From the NCBI GenBank assembly GCA_905221605.1, contig CAJNDS010002673.1:252584-316583 (forward strand): a DNA stretch of 64,000 nt, given 5' to 3'. The stretch comes from Symbiodinium natans. Taxonomy: Eukaryota > Sar > Dinophyceae > Suessiales > Symbiodiniaceae. The notes beneath the pieces were generated by a model, which was not told the origin of the DNA, searched no databases, and was given only the letters and a program-made list of their open reading frames with translations. The translations under genes and the position numbers were made by a program. Below are positions 40,176-51,900 of this stretch, in pieces. Within the stretch, counting starts at the first letter, position 1, and each line of letters opens with the position of its first letter.

Positions 40176-43100
40176 GAGGCGGAGTACACGAACCTGCAGA
40201 CGCGGAAGTATGAGAGTTGCCCTGCTTGGTTGGGGTTTCTGCGTGCACTTTGCGAAGCTTTGTACTCAACGATGATAACTGTTTTAAGCTGTTTAAAGGT
40301 TGCAGAATTATATAGCATCTCCAAAACATCTAACTTACGTACCATCGGCGACGCTGAGTGGATCATCTTACAAGTGTTTTTTGCAATGCAGTAGATGCCT
40401 TGTTGGCACTAGTTACCTGTACCTCCCCTGAAAGGTTGCTGGGCACACCCTGCATCTTTTCCTTTTTTGAGTTTCAGAGGAACATCTCATACATACTTAG
40501 GAAGATTCTCAGGGGGTTGACAGGGCCAAGCTCTGATCCTCTTCGGGCCGAGGGCTGAGGGTTTAGGGTTTAGGGTTTAGGGTTTCGGGTTTCGGGTTTA
40601 GGGTTTAGGTGTTCCCTTGGGGTCCTGTTGCTTCTGTTGGGGTTTCGGAGTCAGGGTGGTCCCTTCGGAGTCTTTGTGGCGGGGGTGGGGGGCCTGTTCA
40701 ATTCCCTTCACTCTAGGGTGTTTAGGTTTAGTTTAGAGTCTATAAAGGTTCAGGACTGTAGTGTTCGAGGAGGTTTAGTGCTTAGGGTTTAAGTTTGAAG
40801 GGCGGGGGGCTGGGTGCTGGGGTTTCGGAAAGCACCCCGTGAACCTTAAACTATTTGGGTGCCGATGCATTGTCTAAACTTCGGATTCATCCCCCTGAAT
40901 ACGAATCTGATCGGATCTGATTCAAACTCTACGTCAATCCTAAGCCCCCCCCCTCCTTGCAGAGTGCATGGTGCCCGCGCCTCAAGGATCTTGGCCTGAA
41001 TCTAGGAACGGACTCAGGGCAACTGGGTTAGGGTTTCGGGGTCTTGTGTAGGGGTTTTGGGTTTCAGGGGCGCAGGGTGGATGCAAAAAAGGGGTGCAGG
41101 AGGTTTCAGGGATTCAGAGGTTTAAGGGTTTGGGTTTAGGAGCTTTCGGGCGCCCAGACCTGTTGCGAACCAAGGGTTTATAGGTTCAGGGATACAACAC
41201 ACGCAATGTTGCCCAGGCTCTGTTTGCCGGATGGCAGCTGGAAGGTGTCCGGGCGTAGAACTAGAGGTACTGAAGCCTTGCACAACCATGTGGTCGGTCT
41301 GCTTACGTGTACCACAAATATGCTCAAATATGCGCCTGCACAACCCTCAACCCTAAACCCACAAGCGTGCTAGAATAGGAGCCTTAAGAAGAGGTCTGAA
41401 TTTGCAGAACTGACCGCCTGGGTCCTGAAGCCCGCAAGTCACTTACCACAGCCGACGTACCCTTTCGTGCGGTAGCATTTAGGGCACTGAGTTTTCGCGT
41501 ACCCTAAACCCTAAAAACCCTAAACCCTAAACCCTAAACCCTAAACCCTTGGTGAGATGAATGCTGAAACACATGCAGGTGCCGGTACCTGCTGACTCCA
41601 AACTTGGATGAGCTGCGCCCACTCATCGACGGCTTCCAGGTGGGAGCGTGAACGACCAAGACCCCAAGCTTCCTTGGGACGACATGAACCCCAAAAGGGT
41701 TTATGGCTCATATACCTCAATGGGAATTATAGTACAGGCTATATGACCCAAGTTGAGGGTTCATGTGGTCCACAAGTTTCTAAGCCATGGCAACACATGC
41801 GTGGCACAGGCCAAGGAAGAGGATGAGAATGTGCCAGAGGCAGATTCTTGGCTCAAGAAGGCAAGTGCTGACTGCATTCTGCATCTGCAACCTTTCAGGC
41901 TTCTTGGGCCTCGATTCAAAATCTATACCCCAAACCCCAAAACCCGAAAACCCCAAATCTCAAACCCCAAACCCTGAACCCCAAACCCTGAACCCTGAAC
42001 CCTGAACCCTAACCTTAAACCCAAAAAGCCCTGAACCCTATAAGCCCTAAACCCCAAACCCCAAACCCCAAACCCCAAACCCTAAACCCTAAACCCCAAG
42101 CCCTAAACCCTAAACCCTAAACCCTAAACCCCTCAGCAACAGAAGGAGCTCACCGGCCTCATCGACGCGGAGCTGAAAGCGCGGATCTCCCTGGAAGAGC
42201 GGCTGAAGGCAGACTTCGGCCTTCAATGTGGATGTTTAGGGTTCAGGGTTTAGGGTTTAGGGTTTAGGGTTCAGGGTTTAGGGTTTAGGGTTCAGGGTTT
42301 AGGGTTTAGGGTTAAGGGTTTAGGGTTCAGTCCCCCACCCCCCCCCCCCCTCCCCCCCACACACAGATTTGAACAGGATTCCTCAAGCCTAATGACTAAG
42401 CAAGCTACTGAGCCGACAGTTGTACTTTTAACGTGTTGTTGGGCTTCCTGTCTGAAGTTGGGCTTCCTGTCTTTCAGAATACAAGAGGCTATGTAACTTA
42501 GTTTGGTCCACAATTCTGAGATCTAAACCCTAAACCCTAAACCCTAAACCCTGAACCCTAAACCTAAGCCGGCTGTCGGCAAAACAGTTCAAAAGCTCCC
42601 ATGGCTGCAATGTGTAACCCAAGCACTTAACGGTGCTGGGTAGTTTAGGAGTAGTTTGTAAGTAAGTAACCTATCTTTTATACCCCTAATTGAGGTCGGA
42701 ATGCCAGTTGTAAACCCATAGGAAACCCAAGTAATTTTTTCAGAGGGACCTTTAGATCACCCCCCGGTAAGTAATTAGGAACGCTAGGGTGGTGGGAGTA
42801 CTAGGGAGCTTGGGTTACATATGCAGCCCCGTTAGGGTTTAGGGTTAGGGTTTAGGTTTAGGTTTAGGGTTTAGGGTTTAGGACCGCCAGGTATTGGAGG
42901 CCGAGAGCCGTGGAAACAGAGAGGCTCAACGAGAGAATTTGCCCTCGGATCGGAGCTTTACAAGCCGGATGGGCTGCTCGGAGGCAACCCTAAACCCTAA
43001 CGCCAACCACCCAAGCCCTGTACCCTAAGAGGGCCGGGACTCCTTTTCGGACTAAGGGCTGTGAACCCTATGATAACGCTGTAATGCTTTGGGGGGGGGG

Positions 43101-46100
43101 GGGGGGGGGGGGGTGCAAGGGCTGAGCCCTTCCTAGGGTTTAGGGTTATCAGGGTTGTCAGGGTAGTCGGGTTCAGGGCTTTGGGGCCCATACCCAAATG
43201 CCCAAAACCTAACCCGTAGAGAAACGGTCCAACAGTCCAAGGTGGTGCCAGGGGTTTGCTCACAACTCGTGTTGAAAGGCAAGGGGTGACGATGTGGGCA
43301 GGGAGGATTACAGCGCAGTCACTTCCTGGGGTCAATCTTTGTGAGTAGCCCTCGCATATATTATGCGCTACATCTGTGCTCAAAGCCAGAAGACTGACGA
43401 CATCACCCCGAACCCCAGACCACAGGCCCTAAACCGTGCGTGAGACTCAATACCCTATTGAGTTGTACTAGGTTCCTTAGTGTCCTGTAAGGTGCAGTTG
43501 TCCATATTGCTTGAAGGTTCGTGGGTAGCCATAAGTGGGGTTTCTAAGTCCTTTGTTAAGGTTGTCAGCTAGGTTATCTTATAACCCTACTTCTAACTAC
43601 CCACATGAAACTTTCCAAACCCTAAGCCCGCCTTAGAACTAGCCCTGAACCTTCAAGAACTGGACCCGAAACCCTAAACCCCCAACCCCAAACCCCAAAC
43701 CCTAAACCCTAAACCCTAAACCCTAAACCCACTTTTTACTACCCATGAGCCTTCAAGTACTGAGCTGGCTCGGCAACGGCCGAGGTGCGCTGAAGCGAGC
43801 AATGGAACCAGTCCGCACGCTGTTGCAAGGCGGCTTGGCGGTGCGACCAGCGGTCCCCAAAAAAGGGTTTAGGGTTTAAGGTTCAGGGTTTAGGGTTTAG
43901 GGTCTAGGGTTTAGGGTTTAGGGTTTATGCCAAGGCAGTTTCTATGTGTAGGGTTTGTGGTCTGGGGCTACCCTGTAAACAGGAAGTTGTATCGAGGTTT
44001 TACCCTGCGGAATAGCCGGTATGCGGGGTGAGCGTGCAAGGGTCGTTCAGGCCCTTGAGATATTTCAGGCTTTCCTTTCTTGGAAAGTGGTTTCAAGACG
44101 ATTATATTCAGGAATATTTTTCAGGAGCTTTGAAAGGGGCGACCGAGATCAGAACCTGCTAGAATAAGCAAACAGGCCGGCAGCGAGGGAAGAGCGAAAG
44201 TAGCCCAACCAACATCTCACAATCAATCTGGCTTGGGATGTTCACCCTTATACTAGCAATCCTAAATAGGGATTATAGGACCCCCCTGTCATAATCCCCA
44301 TTAAGGACTATGAGTATAAGGGGGAACGTCCCAAAGTCTGGCCGTCTTTGGAGTTTGGGGTTGGGGAGGCTCCTTTCTGCACCGGCGACCCTCCTCAAAC
44401 TTCCTAGACATGAATTTCCCCTTAGGGTTTAGGGTTTTTGGTTTAGGGTTTAGGGTTTAGGGTTTAGGGTAATTCCTAAGTCCTCAACCCGATTCTATAT
44501 AAACGTGGTTCAGGCTTTAGGGCAAACAGCTTCCGGGTGACAGGTAGCACCAGAAGGGGGGGGGGCCTAAAGAATACCCGCGCGCCCTAACAGTCCTTAA
44601 TTGGGATTAGAATAGGGGTACAATAATCCCTATTCAGGGCTGTTAGTATAAGGGGGAACATCCCAACCCTAAACCCTATACCCTAAACCCCAAACCCCAA
44701 ACCCTAAACCCTAAACCCTAAACCCTAAACCCTAAACCCTAAACCCTAAACCCTAAACCCTAAACCCTAAACCCTAAACCCTAAACCCTAAACCCTAAAC
44801 CCTTGCCTCGCACGCTTATGCCAGTGTGAGAGTCGAAACCCTAAACCCTAAACCCTAAACCCTAAACCCTAAACCCTAAACCCTAAACCCAAGGCAAGGA
44901 TCCGAAGCAGGAGGCCGGGCCTCCGCATGCTTGGAGCTCTTTTGGGGCATCTCGCCCTAAACCCTAGCCCTAAACCCTAAACACCCTAGCGCCCCCGGAG
45001 TCAGCGCATGTCACTTACTCGATAGGCCACGGCTTGGACATCATAATGAGGAGGATCTGACCTTTTTCCGCTAGCAAAAACTCATCTAGATGATTACGAT
45101 ATTTGGCGAACCACATGTTTCCATATTTCAAAAAGCCAAAAGCAAACACAGAAGAATAGCCGAAACTGGGACAAGGATACGAGGGCGTTAGCAAATTAAA
45201 TAACCCAACATGTCGGAAATCATATATGCCCAATATTGCAGACTTGTGATTAGCATTAGTTGCTCACACTTTCCGCCTTGTCGTTTGTTCACCTGAATGA
45301 TACGGTGTTTTCTCCCTTGTTCATGCGGGGCATGGAACAAGCTATTTATACTAAGCCCCGCAAAAGGTTCTTTGACAAAAATCATGTCATCTTCGTAACA
45401 TAACATAGGAGAAAAGACGGGAAAATTTGCCCTTGTGATCTCCAGAGTATCATTGTCTTATCTAAGGCTCAGGGTTTGGTATTTCAGGGCTGAAAGGCCT
45501 AAAAGGGTTTAGCGTTTAGGATTTTGCTTTAGGCTTCTAGGGTTTAGGGTTTAGGGCTCAGGGTTGAAGAGGCTTGCCCGGGGTGGGAAGGTGTGCTTTG
45601 GGTTATCACCTGCTTCTTAGGGCCAGGCCGTTTTCATGGTCGCATGACTTAACCCAACCCAAACAAGGAGGGTTTCTTGTCTATTCCTAGGTGACCCCTC
45701 CGCTTTGTGGGATGTGAGAAGCTCACAGTTGAAGGGCCACTAGGGCCCTACAGCCCGAAGAAAGAACGGTTTTGGGGCTTTAGGGTTTACGCCTTTAGGG
45801 ATTGTACACTTTTTCGGCTTTTTGGTTCACCTTACACGAAGCTGCAGCTGTCATCGACATCACCAGTCGCTGGGGCTGCAGGTTTCGTCTCCCAGGCTTG
45901 TTTCGAGGGCTGTTCTACAGTCACCTTCCCTGTACTATAGGTACCTGTTACAATAGAAGCCCTACTGACAAGGTCCCCAAGGAGGCACCTCTACTTCGAA
46001 TCCTGAACCCTAGTTAAGCTCTGACTCCAAGCACTCATGAAAACCGCCAAAGCCCCTGATTTGGAACGAGCCCACAGGTGCTCGCGCTGGATGTATTGAA

Positions 46101-48046
46101 TACCACCCAAGCCCCAAAACCCTAAACCCCAACGCTACCCTAAACCCGAGAACCCTAAACCCTAAACACTCTCTTTCATATGTATATTTAAACCTTAATG
46201 AATTCGTCGGCAAGGCCCAACTTTGAGCCTTGCCGACGAATCCTAAAGGTTTGAAACCTTAATGGATTCGTCGGCAAGGCCCAAATTTGAGCCTTGCCGA
46301 CGGATCCGATGGATTCGTCGGCAAGGCCAATTTGGGCTTTAAATTCGTCGGCAAGGCCGAATTTGGGCTAAACCTGAATGAAATTCGTCGGCAAGGCCCA
46401 AAACGCGCCTTGCCGATGAAGTTGGGCCTTAAAATTCGTCGGCAAGGCCAAATTTGGGCCAAACCTTAATGAAATTCGTCGGCAAGGCCCAATTTGGGCC
46501 GTAAATTCGTCGGCAAGGCCAAAATTGGGCCAAACCTTAGCGAAATTCGACGGCAAGCCCAAACTGCGCCTGGCCAACGATTTTGGGCCTTCAATCAAGG
46601 CCCAATTTGGGCTAGACCTTAATGAATTCGTCGGCAGGGCCCAAAATGCGCCTTGCCGACGAATATCCGAAAAGTGAAAGTGAAATATTTTCTTAATGTG
46701 ATGGGATTCTTCGGGCGGGTGGGTATTTTTGCAACGCTCGAGTAATTGCTTGACTAGTGAATGCTTGAACGTGAGATGCTAAACCCTAGACCCTAAACTC
46801 TAAACCCGAAACCCTGAACCCTGAACCCTGAACCCTACACCCTAAACCCTAAACCTTAAACCCTAAACCCTAAACCCTAAACCTACACCACAGCTTTGCC
46901 CGCAGGCGGGCAGCGGCCAAGCGACGCCTGACTTTTAAGCAGACTCCACGTTGATTCCAGGGAGTGAGGACTTATGGAACTTAGGGTATTTTAACTTAGA
47001 AATAGGGTTTAGAGTTTAGGGTTTCCGGGGCTGTTCTACTATTCTCATATAGGGACCATAAGGGAAAACGATTGGTATTTCTTCCGACCCCTATATTCAC
47101 ACGATCCCCGCAGTCTTGCATGGAGAGAATTAGGGCTTAGGGCTTGAGAGCTCAGCTTGACATGGCGGCTTGGGGTAACAAGGCAATTGTCAACGCAAAA
47201 TAGGGCCTTGCCTGCTAGGATCGCTCCCCCCACCCTCCCCGCCACACTCTGGGCTTAGTTAGGGGGTCAGGGTTTGGGATTCAAGGTGGGTCTCGGATGA
47301 AGGAGCGTGACACAAAAGGCAGCCAGGGACCTCACCCGCTTAGGCTCTTTGGGTATTGGGTTGTGGGTTCTGGGCCGCAACACACAGTCCAACCTCCGGG
47401 GGCGGGGGGAGGGGTTGCTCCTGCATTCAGCAAGTACTGGCTTAAAAACAGTTTAGGGTTGAACCTTGTGAAGAGAAAGCCCGTGAACTCACCTCATGGA
47501 CTTTAGGTACCAATGGATGTTACCTAACCAAGAGAGTCATAGGTTGGGAGCATCGCAGGTGAAGGGAGAAGGGCTGGATACTGCTCCACCCTGTAGCAGT
47601 TGCCCAAAGTTGCAACTGCAACTGTTCGATGCCACTAGTGACAAAATACATATAGATAACAAATAGATGCTTCAAATTGAAAAACACATAATCGCATACA
47701 TACATGCAAGCACACATTGCATTGCATTACATGAGATTACATTTCAATTAAATTTTCATTTCACATTCACATTTACATTTACACTTACATGTAGTATTAC
47801 AATACATTACCTTACACTACATTACATTACATTACATATAAACAGGCACACATGTAGACTTAACTGTGTATATACACACATGCAGATGCCTGCTACAGGG
47901 TGAAGGGGAGCCCGCTTGAAAGCAAAAGCCTGCTGAACCTTCGAAGCTGATGCCAAACATCGCCGCAGCCCAGGGCACCGGCAGATGGTGACGTGGAGAT
48001 TGTGGAGCCCCCGGCCAAGAAGCTGAAAGAACCCTGGTGGCCCTAA
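40176..48046 (+). CDS. Gene H: coiled-coil protein with basic C-terminus
   Basis: No family recognised. Exons: 40176-40215 (EAEYTNLQTRKYE), 41579-41639, 41810-41860, 42137-42208, 42891-42983, 43758-43858, 44893-44925, 46906-46940, 47974-48046 (TAA). Donors include the canonical CAG|GTGGGA (41640) and GC forms AAG|GCAAGT, AAG|GCAGAC and GAG|GCAACC. Exons 42137 and 42891 join in phase 0. The middle is a charged helix (KELTGLIDAELKARISLEER). The last exon reads GDVEIVEPPAKKLKEPWWP, with a basic PAKKLK patch that could be a nuclear signal (inference). One acceptor (43757) coincides with the end of an inverted-repeat element. Confidence 0.55.
41579..41639 (+). CDS. Gene H exon
   Basis: After CATGCAG; reads CRYLLTPNLDELRPLIDGFQ; canonical donor CAG|GTGGGA. 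Confidence 0.65.
41810..41860 (+). CDS. Gene H exon
   Basis: After GCACAG; reads AKEEDENVPEADSWLKK; donor AAG|GCAAGT. Confidence 0.65.
42028..42133. repeat. CCCTAAA/CCCCAAA tract before gene H exon
   Basis: Blocks of CCCCAAA then CCCTAAA; ends three bases before the CAG acceptor. CCCTGAA units precede it (41970-42010). Confidence 0.92.
42137..42208 (+). CDS. Gene H coiled-coil exon
   Basis: CCCTAAA tract then CCTCAG; reads QQKELTGLIDAELKARISLE and ERLK; donor AAG|GCAGAC. A TTTAGGG tract follows at 42237. Confidence 0.68.
42891..42983 (+). CDS. Gene H exon
   Basis: After CGCCAG, phase 0; reads VLEAESRGNREAQRENLPSD and on; donor GAG|GCAACC. A second frame is also open here, so the reading rests on phase. 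Confidence 0.6.
43510..43617. mobile_element. Inverted-repeat element, family 1
   Basis: Starts CTTGAAGGTTCGTGGGTAG, ends CTACCCACATGAAACTTTCC. A separate right end (CTACCCATGAGCCTTCAAG) at 43739-43757 forms the acceptor of a gene H exon. Confidence 0.78.
44232..44336. mobile_element. Inverted-repeat element, family 3
   Basis: Ends CTTGGGATGTTCACCC and GGGGGAACGTCCCAAAG; interior GGGATTATAG and TAATCCCCAT. Confidence 0.85.
44586..44666. mobile_element. Family 3 element, left end missing
   Basis: Keeps the interior and right end (GGGGGAACATCCCAA); the left arm begins only at CCTAACAGTCC. A CCCTAAA tract starts directly at its right end. Confidence 0.78.
44667..44891. repeat. Two CCCTAAA tracts
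   Basis: 44667-44801 and 44838-44891, separated by a 35-bp unique piece containing AGTGTGAGAGTCGAAA, also found at 30065-30076 in diverged form. Confidence 0.93.
45005..45440 (-). other. AT-richer unique segment with open minus-strand frames
   Basis: No telomere-like units for about 430 bp. The minus strand has two overlapping open frames (45406-45188 and 45233-45015) whose translations look unusually protein-like and aromatic (KYGNMWFAKYRNHLDEFLL). A single frameshift near 45190-45230 would join them. Not recognised; possibly a decayed inserted gene fragment of different origin. Confidence 0.35.
46191..46665. repeat. Cluster of GTCGGCAAGGC palindromic units
   Basis: About a dozen copies of ATTCGTCGGCAAGGCC, many paired with the complement GCCTTGCCGACGAAT about 10-15 nt away, and joined by AAACCTTAATGAA linkers. 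It forms a tandem, hairpin-rich satellite inside gene H, unlike any other repeat in the window. Confidence 0.92.
47690..47880. repeat. ACATT/ACATG-type repeat
   Basis: Degenerate pentamer array (TTACATTACA...) of about 190 bp. Confidence 0.85.
47974..48046 (+). CDS. Gene H terminal exon
   Basis: After GCCCAG; reads ADGDVEIVEPPAKKLKEPWW, P and TAA at 48044-48046. Confidence 0.65.
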
Positions 48047-48868
48047 CCCCTAGACCCTAAACCCCAAACCCCAAACCCATTCAGGGCATTTCTTGTGCCC
48101 TAACCCCGAAACCCGTGCATTTCTGCTGATCCTCACCTGGCTTGTCCGAGCGGTCAACAAATTACGGCCTGAGCCCGCACTTTGTTGGGTTTGCTGGGCT
48201 TAAGATTGATTAGGGTTCAATGGGTGAGCTCTTTTTGTTAAGAGTCCCTCAGAGTGGTCCTTGTGATACAGCCAACGCACTGGCGGGTGTTGACAGTTCA
48301 CACAGGGTTTGTGAGGGGGTTGCCGGGAATTTCTGAGCAGGCTTGCAGAATCTAGGTTCAAGCGCGAACTCCCAAATATTGTTTTGTTCGAAGCCCCTGA
48401 ACTCGCTCTCCAGCTCCCACCAAGGAATCTGACGGCAAGGAGGGCTGATGGCGCCTTGGCAAAACTGAGGGCGGGACATTGGTGTTTCGATTTCATGCGC
48501 GATCCTAGACGATGCGGTGGCTATCATGGGAGGGCGCTACGTGCGGTCGTTTTTTGTTGCCGAGGTCTTTCTGCGCAGCTGAACCTATGACAAAATTCGT
48601 GCTCAGAGCGAAAAAGCATGGACATGCAGATGTCTTGAAGGGGTTGAAATGCAGAGCAGCATAGCAGACCTGACTTCGCAAAATTCACAGTGCCTCTTTT
48701 CCGGCACCCGATGCTCGGCACTGTAGACCCGAATAAAAGCCGCCTACTCTCTGAGCCCCCAAGTTTCCTGCACTGAAGCTGGAGTAGGCTTTAGGGTTTC
48801 GGGTTTAGGGTTCCTTGCGTGTCAATCACTGAAAGGACCCTTATGAAGCTCCCAAAGCACCCGGGCAG
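48047..48868 (+). other. Spacer between genes H and I
   Basis: A short CCCTAAA/CCCCAAA tract, then about 650 bp of unique sequence without telomere-like repeats (48190-48760). Minus-strand ORFs at 48200-48527 overlap in two frames and have no supporting motif. Confidence 0.5.
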
Positions 48869-48912
48869 GCAGAACAGCTGCGAGCAGACGCAGCGGAACT
48901 GGAAGCAGCCAG
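48869..48912 (+). CDS. Gene I exon
   Basis: After GGGCAG; reads AEQLRADAAELEAA; donor AG|GCGCAA, phase 2. Confidence 0.65.
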
Positions 48913-51900
48913 GCGCAACGTACACGCTCACTCGCACACTCGCACACACACACACACAAGCAAGAGGAGTTATAAATCTCAGGGCATGCCGTGGAACAGG
49001 ATTTTGGAGTGCCAAGCAAAACAAAATGCTGCATAGCGAAATCTTTCTCTACTACGCATCTTATACGTATAGCTAGGATACCCCCCAAAAGGGGTTGAAT
49101 CACTGCAGAGGCGGTTTTGTGGAGTTTCTTGATAGCTAGTTTCTGTTCCTTCGGTCCTTTTTTGTTGTGGGGTTGTCGTTGCTGTGCTGTGTGTAAACGG
49201 GCAACGACTTAGACAACACACCACACAGGCAGCTCCCACCCTGCCTGCCCGTTGAAGCTCTGAAAGGCAACAAACACCCGCCATGGACCCCTGAAAACCC
49301 CAACTAAGCCTGAAGACCTGCATACCTATAAACCCCGAAAGCCCCCAGACCCTGAACCCCCACAAAGCCTAAAGGCCTAAAGGCCTCAAGCCCCAAAACC
49401 CTGAACCTCCCAACGCCCTGAATCCCCCAAGGCCCTGAGCCTAAAACCCTTATTCGCAGGCGTGCTTCGCAGCGCGAATCGGCTGAGCTGCGGCGTCAGG
49501 CCCCGCAGCCCTGTGGGGAGGGGGGGGGGGGGTTGAGAGTGTATTAGGGTTTAGGGTTTAGGGTTTAGGGTTTAGGGTTAGGGTTTAGGGTTTAGGGTTT
49601 AGGGTTTATGGGTCTTAGAGTGTATGTGGCTTCATATTCAGGAGTTCGGGGGTGGAGAGGGAGTCGGAGGTTTAGGGTGCAGGTTTTTTGGTTTCAAGAA
49701 GGAAGTTTTTGAAGGGAGATTCAAGCCGCAAGTCCTTGTTCCGCGGCCACGAGGATTTCCAGGGTCTGCTACCGTTCTAGAATTCCTGGCTTGACTTGAA
49801 GGTTCATGGGTAGTTCTAAGTAGGGTTATAAGTGTATTAAGGTTCCAATATAGATTACCTTGCTTATAGCCCTGCGTATAACTACCCTAAACCCTAAACC
49901 CTCAAGTAGGGGCTTAGGTTCGGGTGCCTGGAGGGCTTTCTAGGAATGCCTTTCGAAGGTTTAGTGTTTAGGATTTAGGGTTTAGGTTTTAGGGTTTAGT
50001 TTAGGGCCTTCTGGTTTAGGGTTTAGGGTTTAGGGTTTAGGGTTTAGGGTTTAGGGTTTAGTTTAGGGCTTTCTGGTTTGCCTCATGAATTTCATGGGAG
50101 TTGTCTATTTTGCCTTCCGTTTCCTGGCAGTAAGCAAGGCCAGGAGTCCCAGCAAGCTTGTCCGAGTCTGGGTTCAAGCAGGGTTCAGGGGTTTAGGGTT
50201 TAGAGTTTAGGGTTTAGGGTTTAGGGTTCAGGGTCTAGTGCGCAAGGCATTTCCTCAACTGAGCAAGGGAGCAAGCTTGCCCGAGGGCTTTCCGGGGACT
50301 TCTGGTCTTTTCGATTTGTTTAAGCGCTGTGGGGGACTTGCCTGTCAGGGCTTAAGGCTGCGGAACTGCATGGTGTTGTGGTTCATTGATGCTCGAAGGT
50401 TCATGTAGGGTAAGTTAAGATACTCAGAACCCTACATACACAAGTACCCATGAACCTTAAAGAGGCCTCATCCTGGGTGTTGCCTCTCTCTTCTTCCCTT
50501 TGCCTTCGCGCGATTTGAGGCCGAGCAGTGGGCTACCGAGCGCGGGCAGCTGGAGGCATCTTCGGGCGAGTTGGGGGACCACGCGGGCGGTTCTTTCTTA
50601 AAGTAAGGTCCTTGTTGGGGAGCCTTTATGCAAGAAATCCTTTGAAACTATCCGTGGTAGTTTCCTGCAAGGGTGCAGTGATTTTGGAGCAGCCTGAGAT
50701 GGAGGGATGTCATTCGGTTGCTGCCCGTTCTTTCACGGATGTGGCAAGCGCGTAGTCTGCAGGTTTGTTTCCCCAGAATATGGCTGATACACACCTGAAA
50801 AGCTGCAGGCCAAGGGTAAGAAGCTGTGGCTAAACCCTAAACCCTAAACCCATCAGCCCTAGATGTAAGAGGATGCGAGGTCACATTGTGCAGTCAGTTT
50901 CTTCGAGGGCTGTCCTGCGTAACAGGTGCCTGACGAGCGTCAGACCCTAAACCCTAAACCCTAAACCCTAAACCCTAAACCCTAAACCCTAAACCCTAAA
51001 CCCTGTGAAATTCACAGAACATAGGCCCCAAACTTTTCAAGAACTGACCCACCCCATCAGCCCCACAACATGAGTGCAGCGAGTCGCTGTCATGGCCTCC
51101 CCATACTATAGCAATAGCCTCCTTTACTTAGTAGTAGAGTAGGTAACCTTTAACCTTTTTGGGTTAGTATCTTCCCCTTATAATCCCAAAGGTTAACCTT
51201 TAAAACCCCTAGGTACTGGACAACTAAGTATAGCAATAGCCTCCTTTAGGACCCAATCACCCGCTTAAGAACAGTTCCTTCGAAAGCCTCTCTTACCAAA
51301 TGCCAACCTAATTGACATAGGCTTTCTACCTTTTAGCTGTTAGCATTCAGGGGGTTGCACGATGTCGCTGCAATTGGAGCTCTCTGCAACTTTACTTCAG
51401 AGGCTTTAGCGTAAGAAGCTCAGGAACTACGACCCCCTAATCTCTGGCCACGTTTCACCCTACTTATAGCTACCCATGAACCGTCAAGTGCAAAGCCGGA
51501 CGCCCTAAACCGAACACCCTCAAACCTTGACCCCTTGGGATGCTCCCCCTTATACCAACCAACAGTCCTTGGGCCATTGGGGATTATAGCACCCGTGATT
51601 GTAATCCCTACTCGTGACTGTTAGTCTTAGGGTTCAGGGTTTAGTGTTTAGGGTGGAACATCCCTGCCAGAACCCCTCAAAACTCCAAAATCTCAGCCTC
51701 CACGCCCGGCAGGCGGAGGCTGTGCGCCTTCAAGCAGCCAGGGAGGCGGGCGGCCTAAACCCTAAACCCTAAACCCTAAACCCTAAACCCTAAACCCTAA
51801 ACCGGCAGCTGCTGTGTGCTCTGCCCGTTTCAGCCTTAGCCTTGTGCTCTTTTCAGGGTCCCAGGCGCAGCTTCGGAGCCCAAAATGTTCAATCTTGGTG

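Noticed and set aside
46191-46665. CRISPR-like array
   Set aside because: Units are palindromic and abut with short repeated linkers; there are no unique spacers of constant length, and the context is eukaryotic.
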